Shown here: positions 1-12,700 of the stretch, one piece after another
Position numbering within the stretch: position 1 is the first letter of the stretch
Layout of the letters: each line of letters starts with the position of its first letter
Assembly (NCBI GenBank): GCA_022457155.1
Contig: JAJGOT010000213.1
Location: 1,261,001-1,325,000 of the forward strand
Direction of reading: 5' to 3'
DNA length: 64,000 nucleotides
DNA from: Cladopsammia gracilis
Taxonomy: Eukaryota; Cnidaria; Anthozoa; Scleractinia; Dendrophylliidae
Notes under the pieces: generated by a model
The model's input: the letters and a program-made list of their open reading frames with translations, nothing else
Told to the model about the DNA's origin: nothing
Databases searched by the model: none
Position numbers and translations under genes: made by a program

Positions 1-641
1 AACCTTCACCTTTAAGGAAGGTAGCCCCCACATCCTTGTAACCTCAACCTCTGCATAGTTAGTAATTTTTTCAACTTCCTTCACTGCGATATTTTTCGTC
101 CCCAGGGATTGCAACATCAATCAAGTGGTATTCGCGTGGGTGGGTCTTTTTTGAAGACTACAATGTCAGGCCTCTGATGTTCAAGCTCCTTGTCTGTCAT
201 AAAGTCGAAGTCCCATAAGATCTTAGGCTTGTCTTCATCTTCCAGGAACCTCTCTGGAGAATGCTGGTACCAGTGATCGCTGACCTGGTAGCCATACTTC
301 TTACAAAGTAACCAGTGAAGGTTTGGGCAGACTTTGTCATGGCGGTGTTTATATTCTTTCTGTGCTAGCATTTTCCACGCACAGACAAGATGGGTAACAC
401 TTTCCACCTTTCCCCCGCATAATCGGCACTTGTTGCTTCCACTGATGTTAAAGATATCCTTCTTCACTGCGTTTGTGTTCAATGCCTGGTGTTGGGCTGC
501 TATCAGCAAGCTCTTCGTCTCTATCTTCACGTCACCCTTGGCTAGCCAGTTCCATGACATGTCAGTCTTTTTCTCCTCAGTTTCTCTTTCAAACTGACCA
601 TGCAGCTTCTTCTCTCGGATTGCTTCTTTTTTCTCACTCAT
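1..641 (-). pseudogene. zinc knuckle and restriction-like endonuclease of the R4/Dong-like element
   Basis: Seen: from 641 downward on the minus strand there is a CCHC knuckle (CRLCGGKVESVTHLVC, spacing C-x2-C-x7-H-x4-C) followed by the endonuclease signature QRPDIVVF. After a stop at 117-119 the similarity continues in another frame with DVAIPGD and, past a further slip in an A-run, KEVEKITNY. Known: this is the C-terminal arrangement of R2/R4-type elements, where the PD-(D/E)XK endonuclease nicks the target. Inferred: at least two frameshifts make it inactive. The same PD block occurs in the fragment at 24807-25310. Confidence 0.75.
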
Positions 642-859
642 TCATTTCTCTTCTTCGCTGTTTGCAAGATAATGGTTAAGCATTCTCCGTTCATTTTTTC
701 AATACATTCACTAACAGATAGTAGTCCCCACCCACCAACATTCCTCTTCATATAGAGACGGTTGACACTTGACTGGGATGTAGTGCGCCATGCATTGTCA
801 ACATCTTCCTGGTTTTCCTGTCAACTTATGACACTTATTCACCTCCAACTTCGTCCAAT

Positions 860-1132
860 TCAGGATGGCGCACTATATCTAACCACAGCGACTGCCCATA
901 TGTTTATCGCAGTTATGAAATTCCTGGCATGGAGTTTTGATTTCAATAAGAGCTTCAATCTTGTAAGGTAAGTGCTCTGTACCTTTTCTTTCATCTTTAT
1001 GTGGAGAATATCGTCCAGTTCAAGAACACCAAGGTACTTGTAGCCACTCTCTTCCGGGCTTGTTATTTCCTCATTTGTTGGTAGCTGTATCCTACGGCAA
1101 TGGGATCGCTTTCCTCTTTTGATGGTTATCAC
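860..1132 (-). pseudogene. RT thumb segment of the R4/Dong-like element
   Basis: The 90-residue frame continues the RT downstream of the palm. It contains SGYKYLGVLELDDILH, the typical YLG block of the RT thumb region, and NIWAVAVVRYSA. It is shifted relative to the RT palm at 1129-1965 and breaks again before the endonuclease part. It supports a decayed element rather than a working gene. Confidence 0.65.
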
Positions 1133-1965
1133 AGCACACTTTTGATGCTAAACTCCATCCCTCTGTCACTACTGCACACTCGCACTGTGTGCACGAGAGA
1201 GTCAATCTCATTCTCTGACTTTGCAAGTAGCTTTAGATCGTCCATGAAGAATAAGTGGTCGAGGGTTGCTGCATCTCTTCCAAGTTTATAGCCCATGTCA
1301 GCCTTCCGTAGGACCATAGCGACAGGGATCAGGGCCAGAACAAACAACAGCGGTGAAAAGGAATCCCCCTGGAAAATCCCTCTCCTAATGTTCACGTCTC
1401 CAAGGAACTGGTCATTTGAGAACAACGTAACCTTCCAATGGGGCATACTTGATAACATTAGATTAACCAAGTTGTCAGCAATTCCAAACATATTCAGGGT
1501 GGCGATGATCCAGGAATGAGGCACCATATCATAAGCTTTTTTGAAGTCAATCCAAGCCATGCAGTGATTTGTCCTGCGCTTTTTACAATTCCTGAGGACA
1601 GTCTTGTCAATCACCAGGTGGTACTTAGTTCCTAAGGATTTCTTTCGGCATCCTTTCTGTTCAACCCTTAGCAAGTTGTTGTTGTTTAGACGTTCGTATG
1701 TTTTCATGCTGAATATCCCTGTCAAAATCTTCCATAGCAGGTTAAGGCAAGCTATTGGCCGATATTTCCCCACCAATGGACCCTTTGTCTTATCTTTCAT
1801 GAGAAGCACGTCCCTACCATCCACCATCCAGTTTGGTACCATACCTTGGTTCACACAAGCATTAATGTGTTCTGCCAGTCTCTCATGCAATGAACTGAAT
1901 TTCTTGATCCAGAAACTTTGGATACCATCAGGACCGGGTGCTTTCCAATTTGGTGGCCTTTTCAC
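1129..1965 (-). pseudogene. reverse transcriptase domain of the R4/Dong-like element
   Basis: A 278-residue open stretch on the minus strand carries the fingers and palm of a non-LTR reverse transcriptase. Near the start is WKAPGPDGIQSFWIKK, then YRPIACLN, motif A as WIDFKKAYDMVPHSW, motif B as GIFQGDSFSPLLF, and the catalytic motif C as FFMDDLKLL. All three catalytic aspartates are present, so this domain decayed less than its surroundings. The frame breaks before residue 1 and again at about 1130, where the thumb continues in another frame (860-1132). It would synthesise cDNA at the nicked target if the element were whole; here it is a relic. Confidence 0.85.
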
Positions 1966-2003
1966 CTGTTCTAACCTCAGTGTTGTGGCTCACAAGCTTT
2001 TCC

Positions 2004-2339
2004 TCAAATATTGTGCCAAAAATATCTTGCTTCCTCTGCATTTGGAGATGTCATATCACCTGTGTTTCCCTCAAGGTTCCGGAAGAACTGTCGCTGGTTT
2101 GATGCAAAAAGCTTATTTTGTTGGAACTGCTCAACCCTGTCAGAATATAGTTTCACCTTGGTCCTCATGGAAAGAATTCTTTGTTTAAGTTGTTCCGTAA
2201 CAACTCTAAATCCCTTCTTTTTAATGTTGTACTTCCTTTCTAGGAACATCTCATTTTCTCTTGCATTCGTCCATCTACCTGTGTACCACATTTCAATCTT
2301 ACTTAAATGTTTCCTCAGAAGTGCAATGTCACTTTCCAT
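2004..2339 (-). pseudogene. pre-RT N-terminal segment of the R4/Dong-like element
   Basis: About 111 residues are open on the minus strand, rich in Lys, Arg and Gln, ending in a block with the motif NQRQFFRNLEG, the kind of sequence that precedes the RT domain in R2/R4-type proteins. It is one frame away from the RT segment that follows at 1965, so a frameshift separates them. The first Met is not a real start, because the element is truncated here at the microsatellite. It has no independent function. Confidence 0.6.
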
Positions 2340-2354
2340 TCTTTTCTTTCACTC

Positions 2355-2513
2355 TTATTATTATTATTATTATTATTATTATGATTATGGTGATCATGGT
2401 GAATGTGATGTTGATGATGTTGATGATGACGATGATAACGATGATGACGATGATGATGATGATAACGATGTTGATGATGATGTTAATGATGATGAGGATG
2501 ATGATAAATCGCG
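2355..2513 (+). repeat. (TTA)n then (GAT)n-type microsatellite
   Basis: About nine TTA units are followed by roughly 130 bases of interrupted GAT/GAC/AAC triplets. The TTA side abuts the 5' end of the retrotransposon (TAA when read on its strand). Long aspartate or methionine runs in the overlapping open frames are products of this repeat, not genes. Confidence 0.95.
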
Positions 2514-2754
2514 CGAGTCCTTTGGGTTATGACACGTTTCCCTACACCTAATGCAAAATCTATGCAATCGTACAATGTTGCTCCAGTCTGGCTTATCCAA
2601 TGTCTTAAGCGCTCGCCTCAGGGACGTCAACAGTGAAACATCAGTGTTAAAAATAGCCGCGGGCGTTAATAACAGCTGAGGTAGTCGCTCAGAGCCACGA
2701 GGTACGACTCTAGAATAGAATTTCATTGCACAAGCGAGTCCCGAGGAATTATAG
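2514..2754. other. unassigned spacer
   Basis: A single-copy looking stretch between two simple repeats. An open minus-strand frame runs through it but is continuous with repeat-encoded Ser and Pro/Thr runs on both sides, so I do not call it a gene. No splice sites in phase with the mosaic gene were recognised. Confidence 0.4.
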
Positions 2755-3065
2755 TAGGTTGGGTGCATGGGTAGGTTGGGGTAGGTTGGGTGGGTAGGTT
2801 GGGTAGGTAGGTTGAGTGGGTAGGTTGGGTGGGTAGGTTTGGTGGGTAAGTTGGGTGGGTAGGTTGGGTGGGTGGGTAAGTTGTGTGGGTAGGTTGGGTG
2901 GGTAGGTTTGGTGGGTAAGTTGGGTGGGTAGGCTGGGTGGGTGGGTAAGTTGTGTGGGTAGGCTGGGTGGGTAGGTTTGGTGGGTAAGTTGGGTAGGTTG
3001 GGTAGGTAGGTTTGGTGGGTAAGTTGGGTGGGTAGGTTGGGTAGAATGGGTAGGTAGGTTGGGTG
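2755..3065 (+). repeat. G-rich minisatellite, 13-bp-type unit
   Basis: About 310 bases of imperfect tandem units built from GGTAGGTTGGGTGGGTA-like blocks. Every few bases there is a GG or GGG run on the plus strand, so the strand has clear G-quadruplex potential. The minus-strand frames translate to Pro-Thr-Tyr/Asn repeats and are repeat artefacts. It ends about 65 bases before the first recognised exon of the mosaic gene. Confidence 0.95.
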
Positions 3066-3129
3066 ATATACCGAGAAAAAATAACATCCATTCATGATTT
3101 GATTTGTTTTTTATTTGCTTTTCGTCCAG

Positions 3130-3262
3130 AATGTTTGTCACGCTCACGGAGACCCTTGCCCAGGAGAGAATAACCTGTGTCAAGTAGGGTTCTCTGACAA
3201 AGGTTATAGATGTATATGTCGTGAGGGATATGAATATGATGCTAAAGGGAATGATTGTAATG
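3130..3262 (+). CDS. EGF-like exon of the mosaic gene
   Basis: The acceptor is TTTCGTCCAG and the donor GTAAGA. The exon encodes about 44 residues with six cysteines in EGF spacing: C-x6-C-x6-C-x10-C-x-C-x13-C, with the block [12 protein letters not shown]. It leaves phase 1, matching the next exon. By this acceptor it enters in phase 0, unlike the other modules, so either the preceding exon is different in kind or the acceptor is misjudged. It is the first exon I can recognise in the window; earlier exons must exist. Confidence 0.7.
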
Positions 3263-3697
3263 GTAAGATAGAGGAGGCAAAACCAATAACCGATGGAATT
3301 TCTAAATGATAATAATAATAGTTTTTTAGTAAAAGATTTTGCTATAAAGATTTTAAAGAAGTGTCAGAACAAATTTGATTGTCTTATTTTTGAAATTCTT
3401 TTTATCAAAGAACTCAAGCGAACACTGAATAAACAGTGCGACTCAATCCGCGCTAAGTAATTTGTTTAGAAAGTCCTTTAACGCTTATTTTATTTATTTA
3501 TTAGTTTAATTGTTTTTATGTAATTTTTATCACCTATATTTACATATTTTACCACATTTTAGCGTTCTCTACATTCTTATGTTTTTATACTGTAATATAT
3601 TTATGCTAATTCTGTATTTTAACATCCACTTGAAAATGACCTCGGAGAAGTCGAAACGTCGCGATTTTTTATCGCTAATCTTCAATTATAGCAAAAC

Positions 3698-3731
<34 letters not shown>

Positions 3732-6700
3732 GCATTAGTCTTAAAACATTCTTGATCAAATAAAATTAATTTTAAAAAAATTTAAATCATTAAGAAAAAT
3801 TGCCATTCTTTATCATGCAGCGATCGGCTTGTCTTACTTACAGCCATGATTGTGATCTGCCGTTAAAATTCACAGAAAAGAACTAAATATCCAAAGAATC
3901 CAATGCAATAAAGGTTACAACTTATTGTAAATCCTTGTTGAACATAGATCCTCCACAGCTCAGTGGGAAATTGCTAAGTAGATTGCCTGTAGTGAGGTAT
4001 ATACCGGCTCAAAACCCCAATTCTTTTGGTTATAAATTAAACTCAGTGCTTGTTCGCGACCAAACTTTGCCTGCACTGCACAACTTAATTCCTTATAAAC
4101 TGTACATGCCGCAGAAACTTCACAGATTTTCATCTTAGCTGTCTCTCATTTACTGTTACTTGGCTTGTACTTCGTTAATCTTAGTTTTCCGTCTCTTTCT
4201 TAATAAATCGTTACAGATATTGATGAATGCGGCGATCTCGAAATGTACAACTCTGGCATGAAATGTGTGAATGGGCCTGGATCATACCGTAAGTTGTGAT
4301 TGTCTTTCTGGGTATATTAAACACGCTGCTGTCTGCATAGGTCAGTCTTGAAAGCAAACTACTAACTTGCTGACGTTACAGTACTTCTTAGTTGATATTC
4401 AGGGTTTTCTTTCTTACATGTATAGTTTTGAACCATCGTTAGATCTGTTTTAATTCTAAATACTTTCTATGTCTTCACAGATAACGATGAATGTGAACTC
4501 GACAGCTCTTACAGCTATGACAACTGTCCGCCAAACTCCCAATGCGTGAATGTACCTGGTTCATTCCGTTGCGATTGCGATCCTGGGTTTATTAAAGACG
4601 GAGAATCATGTAAAGGTTAGTTTTGAATGCAAAATATGTGTGACATATAATAAGAAGATCTAAGACTTAACTTTATAGACTTTAAACGATGCCATGTCTG
4701 ATTTTTAAACAAAGGCAAATACGAAATCGAAACACGAGGGTGCATGTTAAATGCCCGGGAGTCGCCACTAGGTAGAAAATGCCCGATCCCCGAGTCGCGA
4801 TAAGATTGCGAATGCACCACCCCTGGGACTATAACGTCATCAAATGCCCCACAATTGTCCGGGGGCATGGGTACTGCTCGAAATGATCGATACATTACAA
4901 TACTCCAGAAAAAACTCTGGACTAAAATCACTGAATGCAGAAGCTCGACTCCTGCTGAAACGAAATACAATGTGAACTCCTTTGTGGTCCCGTACACTAG
5001 AACAGAACCCAAGCCTGGGTTGATTTCGCTGAACCTTTTTTTGGCTTTTAAAATTGCATAATGTAACCCTATTCTCCAATACGGAGAGACGAATGATGAT
5101 AATAATGATGATGATGATGATGATGATGTCACGGAAGACATACTCTCGTTAAGGGGTGGATACTTTGTATTTAGTAATAAATAAGCGAAACACTATATTC
5201 TATAAATTACAGAATGCCAAGATACCCTAGGTATGGAAAAGAATAACATCTCTGTTGAACAAATCAGTGCGTCTACAGACTGGAATGCACGCCCGCGGAC
5301 TTCGCTTTCCAGGGCAGACTAAATTTCTAAGCAGTTGGAGATAACGTGGCAGCTTGGTAAACTCGATTTTGAAAAAAAAATGATTTGAATTTGGTGCCGT
5401 TGCTGTTGTTATCGCTACCTATTCCTACCCACGAGGTGGGCGCTTATTCGAGGTTGGGCGCTTAATCGAATAAATACGGTATCCGGTGAAAATTTTGTGC
5501 ACTTTACGATAGTAAAAGCATTACACTTGGCACGTTATAAGTAGACATCACATGTAACATTTTAAATATTGGAGGCAATCAGGATATGTTCCGTGTAAGC
5601 AGTGAGTCAGGGCGTGGCAACTCGGAGAACATATTATTCAAAATGGCCACCAGTCAGACTTTTCAAAATAAGAAGAGGAGAAAAAAAGGTCGCTCTAAAG
5701 TTGACTTTTCATTTTAATGGCATTTATTCGTTACATTGTTCCTGAAGATTACAAAATTACGAACATTTTTTTAAGGTAAATAACTTTTTTCTATCCCATC
5801 ACTGACTGAGTTAATTTTCACACTTGTCCCTCCACAGACCCATGCCGGAGCTACCATGTTCTTAAGGTTACAGTGTACCTTCGGGAGTGTCTCCAGTATA
5901 ACAGCTCTAGCGTCTTAAGATTACACTTAATATACCTAAACCCAGATATCAAATTAAAGCTTATAGAGCTGGCTATCTAAATATGGAAACTATTTGGTAA
6001 TAAAATGAATTGTTGAATTTTTTACGACGTCTAAATTTGAACGTCCGAATCAGCTTTAAAACGCTATAACTCAAAGCGTTGAGTATTTTGCTAATTTGAT
6101 TTATTCTCGGATTTGTATTTTGCTAATTTGATTTATTCTCGGATTTCCGGACATGAAGCGCTAAAAACACGTGTCGGCGATTTCCCATATTCAATTGCAG
6201 TGAAAAGTTACAGAATATTTTCGAAAAAGGGATAATAAATTGGAATGATCGCACGGAAATAGCTCTTGACGAAAAAGTTTTCCGAAATAAGAAATTCGCC
6301 GACATAGTTTTGTTGATTATATGTTAGCCTAGCTTCTGTCCAAATTTGAGGAAAATCGAACAAATTTCCTTTGAGTTGTAGCTCTTTAAAGTGTCCCCAA
6401 CAAGCGAAAAATTAACTTTGAGAAAACAGCGCTTAAAGAAACATATCGCTTCATAAACAAACTCCGCCCACAAAAGTTATACCGTCATTTCTCCGTCAAT
6501 TTTCACTATTTTTCGATAATTTTTTTTGGATGAAAGTTCATTCTGTAAACTATATTTTGACGTCAAAAAAAATTTCAATAAATTTTCGATCTGAAGGTAC
6601 TCTGTAACATTAACAATGCTGACCGTAGTGTGGGAAACACTGCTCAAAACAACTTAAAATGTGACCGGACGGAGCTCGAGAAATCGCGCGAATCCATCAT

Positions 6701-9700
6701 TGAATCGGGGGGAGGGAAGGTGCTAATTCCGAGATTGTAGCAAATTTCGTTACCGCAACAGCAAAACGGCAAACACCAGCTTATATCGCAAACGGGAAAT
6801 GTTCCGTCGCACAAAACGCGAGAACAGGTCTCCTCACCTATAAAACGGTGGCTGTGCCGTGACCATCCCTGCAGTTCGCTGGAAAAAAATACAAAATGCT
6901 TAATCTCTCTGTTATTACTTCAACCAGTACCGTTCTATTTTCTGAGAGCTCGTGAGATTGAAATCTTTAAGTTTTCAGTGCACAGTTGTTGCGTTCGACG
7001 ATAGAAGAACGCAGTCCTAATCTTGGGGTTCCTGTGGTCACCTATCACGTGATTTTGCCGGCGAAAAGAATCGAGATGTTTTGGGTGGACGGGCGGGCGG
7101 GCGATGTGCAAAATCTGCGCCATTTTGAATAATATTTATACGTATGGTGAAATTACCTGAGACGACACTTGCTTGTTTTTCTTAATGTGTCGCGAACGCC
7201 CCCGTTTGGCACAAGAAGTCCACGACAATTCTCAAGTAAGAATGATTTAATCCCAAAGTCCCTGGCTCCTTAGTCACAATGTTCACCGATCCCGAAAACG
7301 CGTTCATTCTAGTCCTACACTTTGCATATTTAAAAGCCTTACGGAAGCTGATATACTTAATTTGCTACTTGTCAAACTAAATCACTTGATAACATCAATG
7401 AATGAAAATATTGAAATGAACCAATTTCCGACAAACATCAATACTTTTTCTTTCAGCTGTTGTAACAAACATGTCGCACGCACTCTGTTAATCTGTGATT
7501 ACTGCTAGTTGATAATTTATAACCACGTGTTCTTCAACCTTTAGTACACGCACATTTCATTATAACAACATGGCATGATGTAGAATGCACGCATATGTCT
7601 CCTATTCCTTTTTTTAGTCTAACGCTGCTCGTTGAGTGTGTTAGCAGAGGTCATCTTGTGCATGCAGGATATTCTCTATTTCTTTGCTTTTCTATGTGAA
7701 TAGAGGTTGCTAGGCTTTGCCCATGATGTCATCAGCGGTATATCAGCAGTATATCAGCGGTATAATACAACAGCTTGTCAAATCTCTCGATGCAAAAAGG
7801 AATTTCCTCTGTTCATGACCGAGCTATTGATGCCTTGCAAGAGCACGTAATGCCGGCGGAACGAACTTTATATTGTCTAAGACCTACTCTAAATTGTCCA
7901 AACCGTACGGTTTCTTCTTTTCGTATTACTTGATGTGATGTCACACCCGGTAAGCGCATGAAAAGCAGGCAATGCGTTGCACTGCACTTGTCTGTGCCGT
8001 TCGCCTACTTGACAACTGATGACGCCGAAAACAACAACATGTGTGCCGACGGTTCTGTGAAAGATGTTTTTGCAATTTTGCTTAACCCTTTTCCTCCCAG
8101 CGGGATCCTAATAAAAAAAAGCACATATTAACAACTGGTTGTAACTTCGGCTTCATTTAATCAATATTCAAATGTTATGGCTCATTTTGAAGTTTAGAGA
8201 CTTAGTTACATAGCAATCCAGCAAGTGGCTGTGTCACATCAAATGCAAATTATTCACTTGATCCCGAAAGTTCATTTTTATTATTTTTTTTTTTAATTAA
8301 AGTTCGTCATTGACAAAAGCTGGGTAGTCCTGCATTTGTCCAGAACAGTAAGTAAACAAAAAGATAGTTGAGAGCGGTTAGCATTATTAATCGCCACACA
8401 TATGCCACTTTGGGCTGAAAAGGGTTAATCCCCATGATATACCTTTAAACTAAGACGTGTTAACTTCCACGATCCGCAGATGTTTGCTACAGGTACCCCG
8501 CAGGAATATCAGACCTATCAAAAATTCCTGATAATCAGCTAACAGCTTCTACGCAGTTCGGTAGCGGTTATCAGGCAGCATATGGTCGACTCAACGGTGA
8601 CAGAGGTGATGGCTGGTGTGCAAATGAACCTAGCAGGACTGATGACTGGTTGCAGGTTGATCTTGGAAAAACAGTTCTACTTTGTGGCGTTGCTACACAG
8701 GGAGACAGAAATGGCAATGAATGGGTGACAGACTTCAAGCTGTCGTATTCATCTGACGGGAACACTTGGACAACATACACGGATGGAAATGGCACGGAAG
8801 TGGTATGATTTCGTTTACATGTATACAAAAAATTAAAGAACTCTCTAACGTATCTCTTTAAACGTGGTTGATTATTCTTCTAACAAAATAACATCACTGT
8901 AATGCGTTGCTTGGTGTTTTTCTGTTTGATGAGGCTCAAAGAAGCATTGTGACCAATTTTAAGTATCATTATGAAAAGTCAAGACATATTTATATCAAAG
9001 GAAACCTGTGACAATTTACTTATAGAACGGTTTTTAATTAAGTGTCGTGAGACCAAAACTGAAGCCATAATTCAGACCCATCATAGACAGCAAAATCCAA
9101 TGATCCAGCAATGAGAACTACAAGCAAATGCCGGCAAGTGGCCGGTGCCATTTAGCGCGGGAAAACGCGTGCAGGCAAGTAACGATTGGTCAGTGATTTT
9201 TGCTTCCGATTGATGAGAAAGTGGTGCGAGATTTTTTTTAGCAAACAAAACTTAGTAATTTAAAGCCAAAGCAATCGCGAAATTACTTTACACGCTCAAT
9301 TAAAAACCACTCTAAGTTATCAATGTATCACTGCTGTTGGATGTTATAGGAATTTCATAGGGCGGGCGACAGCAACACAGTTGACCAACACAAGTTACCA
9401 GTGGAAGTAACTGCAAGATTCATCCGCTTCCACCCAACTAAACAACACAAATGGAACTGTCTAAGAGTGGAGGCTTATGGCGGTGAGTCTAATCGGTTAG
9501 CTTTATTTATCGTCACACATATACGACTTACGGAGGAAAAGGGTTAACCCAGTCGCCCTACTCATAAGTGTAAGGTGACGGATTAAATATCCTCATTAAT
9601 TACCTCCGAGGTGTCGCAGATCTGCTTTCCGGATCATCACCACTACGCCAGGAAACTTCTCAGTTATCGTCGGTGTGATCATGTCAGCCGGAGTGACCAC

Positions 9701-12700
9701 GGAAAAGTGAAAAGCTTTGTCTTGTTTTCTGTTTTTTCGTCAAAACTGGTGCCAGTTCCCAGGTAACTTTTTCCTTCCTCTCAGTCCAAAGCGCACGCCC
9801 TTAACGATCTGTATTCTTGTGTACAGCACATCTTGAGACTCATAGCACTTTAGAAATCAAACTGGCATCAACTTAGTAAACATCCCGTGAATTTTCTCCG
9901 TATTTTTGTCATAAATGGTTCACTATGCCGTTAGCGTCATCAGCTCGCAATTTTAGTCACGGAAGCGGTCCAACGACAGACTTGATTTTCATCCAAGTCA
10001 TAATTCTCACAATCTGTCAATGAAGGTGGCAAAGACTAGTTCTCCTGCCTGAAAAAGTCTTCTATAGCGGCATTAAAGTAACAACATAGATTGGTACAGA
10101 ACAACCTACAAAACACTGACGATGACTAGAAATACGTGTGAAAAAATGAATACCGACTACAAGCGTGTTAAGGTGTACATTTAAAATCACAAGTTAATAC
10201 TTATTATCGTGGTCTGGGAAGTACATAATAGAGAAGAAATGATTATCAAAAATTGTCAGAAGAATCAAACAGTTGTTGAAGAAGTCGGCGTGCATACAAT
10301 ATTCATCAATATCACCCTGAGTTATGGTAATTAATTCAACTCATATTCAGAATGACGCAAAGATGACTGAAGACATTTCAAAATCCATTTTAATCAATTA
10401 CCTTTTTTAATCTTTAGACTTTGCTATTGAAAGTGGACAACATAAAAACCACAATTTACCGTTTATTGAGACTACTGCTGTCGTATGTACGGAAAAAAAT
10501 TATGGCGGCTATTTTATAGCGGAGCCCGCGGGCCGAAGGCCCGCCGGAGCACCATACTCATAGAACTGTGCCCGTCATTTTTCATGGTCATGGCTAGCGG
10601 AATGTTTCGCGGACGCGTGTTTGCCCGTCCGCCCGCGGTGTTGGAACAACATCCGGGATCTTGAAAGCAAGGCTTTGTTTTTCGCGTGGCCACACAGCCG
10701 CGAGCTCGGTAAACACTTTAGTTCTTTTGTTGTGTTTAGCGGAGAATTAAATACCTCTTACTAACCGAGTTCGAGGGCCGTACTGTAAATTACGGCCCGC
10801 GTTTTTCCCCTTCGATTTATGACCCAAGCGCGAACCGCGCGGGCCATAAATCGAAGGGGAAAAACAAAGGCCGTAATTTACAGAACGGACCGAGAAAACG
10901 AGGTTAGTAAGATATTTATTATATCTCTAAATCGGAAAAGGAAAACCTTTCAAGTCAAAAGATAGACGGCTTCATTTGACTGACGTACGTCACAAGAAAG
11001 CAAAGAGCAAATTTTATTGGCTTTGAAAATAGTGTGATCGGTCCTCGATTCGGCGTGAACTTGCGTGGCTCTTGAATGAAAACTCTATAAACGAATTAAT
11101 TTAATCTTCCATGTGTTCGGTAGGACGACGGAAACCTGACATAAGGTAGTTTTCTTTGAAAAGGATTCTTAGTTACTGGCGAAGACAAGCGAGGAAAAGA
11201 AGAATGAAAACGCCGCGATAAAACGTGTTTGTCAAACGGGAAAATGTGGCAGCACTTCGGTCTACAGCGGTGAACGAAGAAACTCTCAAACTTCTAAAAG
11301 GACACTGAAAATATCTCGTCATCAAATACTGCAAGTTGTTTTTGGCTTTTTGCGTGCTTTAGTGGCTTCATGCCTTACTTTGTGCGTCGATGAGTTTGAA
11401 TTTCAATCGCACCTGACAAATTTTCAGCGTGAGCTGCAGCAAGAGCGTATTTGCGAATACGCAAAATTGTTTTCATGGACTCCACTACTAGGACAAAAAT
11501 TTCGCTGAGGAATCAAGGTACACTTTTAGCATAATTTTGTAGCTTCAAGTCTGTTCTTATTAGAGCCACTGCCACAAACGATAACTCTGAACTTAAGTTT
11601 ATAACCAGACAAAAACTTGATCAAACCAAGTTAAGCTTAATTTAAGTTTTGCCGATGGAAGTCGTTTCAAGTTGTTTTGCAGCTTTATGTTTTTCATAGA
11701 GACATTTTCTTACGAAGAAAGACTGTTTTGTTAATGCTTAATTAAATTGTAAGAGTTAAACGAATTTGCCGTGTTACTCGAGTTTTTATAACTTACAGCC
11801 TAAAACCTAAATACCAAAACAAAAAAGCTTTACTCGAGAAAATTGTCAATGCTTTTTGATTCGCAGCTAATCAGTTTTTTGCTAAAGTTATATTTTAATT
11901 TCATCGGAGAGTTTTTGCAACCTGGCATGTTAACCCACTTATAGCTTCAAACGTTTCCTCTGGATAATTTTTAATGTAGAAAACAACTTTTGTAAGCTTG
12001 TGTTAGGCCTGATGCTGAGACTCTCAAATTTAGCGGGCCGTACTGTAAAATACGGCCCGCTAAATTGACCAATCACAGCGCGCGTACTGACTAAGAGATA
12101 TAATAAAAGTCGTTATTTCCCTGCAGTTTTTCGCGGTTTGCTACTCAAGACAGGGATACTAATTAAGGGATACTCAGAAGCCGCTTTAGTGGAAAAAGAA
12201 GAGCTTTCAGGTATAAAATCTTGCTTCGAGAAACTATATACGTTTTTAGCAATGCGAAGAGATGGGTTCGTTTTACGGATTTCAGCACCAAAGCGGAGGT
12301 TTAAAGAATTTCCAAGTACAGTAGTCGCCGGAGGTCCCGGAGGGACTTAAAGGTAAAACAAATTACATTTTTCGATGGGAATTTATCTTGATATCAATCT
12401 GTGATTGACATTTTGTTTGTGTTCTCGTTAATTTTGGAGAATTGTATAAAAAAAAGTAGAGCTTAAATTCAGTTGTATTTTAATTTCTTGAATTTCATCG
12501 AAGACACGGCTCGGCCTCGATGCGCTGTAATTGTACGCGTTTTGCTTCTAAACATAAACTAATTGAGATTTCAATAAAATTTTTCGAAAGAAGATTGTGT
12601 TGTCCATTTTTATGTGTTTGTTCATTCATTACATAGATTGAAAAGCGATTTTATGTAAACAAAACAAGACTTAGATTTTATACTCGCGTCGCCTTATGCA

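Larger units (their letters stand above)
1..2355 (-). mobile_element. R4/Dong-like non-LTR retrotransposon, degenerate, 5'-truncated
   Basis: Seen: on the minus strand, in order, there is a pre-RT region, a reverse transcriptase, a thumb region, a CCHC knuckle and a PD-type endonuclease, spread over several frames with frameshifts. The 5' end of the element stops at about 2355 directly against a run of TAA units, and the 3' end lies left of the window. Known: the order RT, zinc knuckle, restriction-like endonuclease is that of R2/R4-type elements, and Dong-type elements favour TAA repeats. Inferred: an old, inactive copy inserted in a TAA microsatellite. A second fragment of the same type lies at 24807-25310. 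R2 or NeSL relatives are less likely, because no rDNA or spliced-leader target is visible. Confidence 0.8.

Noticed and set aside
2394..3183. Long minus-strand frames rich in Pro-Thr-Tyr-Asn and Ser
   Set aside because: They are translations of the G-rich minisatellite and the GAT microsatellite; three overlapping frames give similar products.
3640..3665. Shared GAAACGTCG motif at 3650 and 56372 as a ribozyme or regulatory element
   Set aside because: The surrounding sequences do not fold alike; it is probably a common retroelement end word.
3935..4138. 67-residue plus frame between EGF exons
   Set aside because: No domain, no phase-compatible splice sites; intronic noise.
8571..8828. Minus-strand frames opposite discoidin exon A (also at 18971-19228)
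   Set aside because: Antisense shadows of the conserved exon; copy 2 lacks a comparable frame and no domain is encoded.
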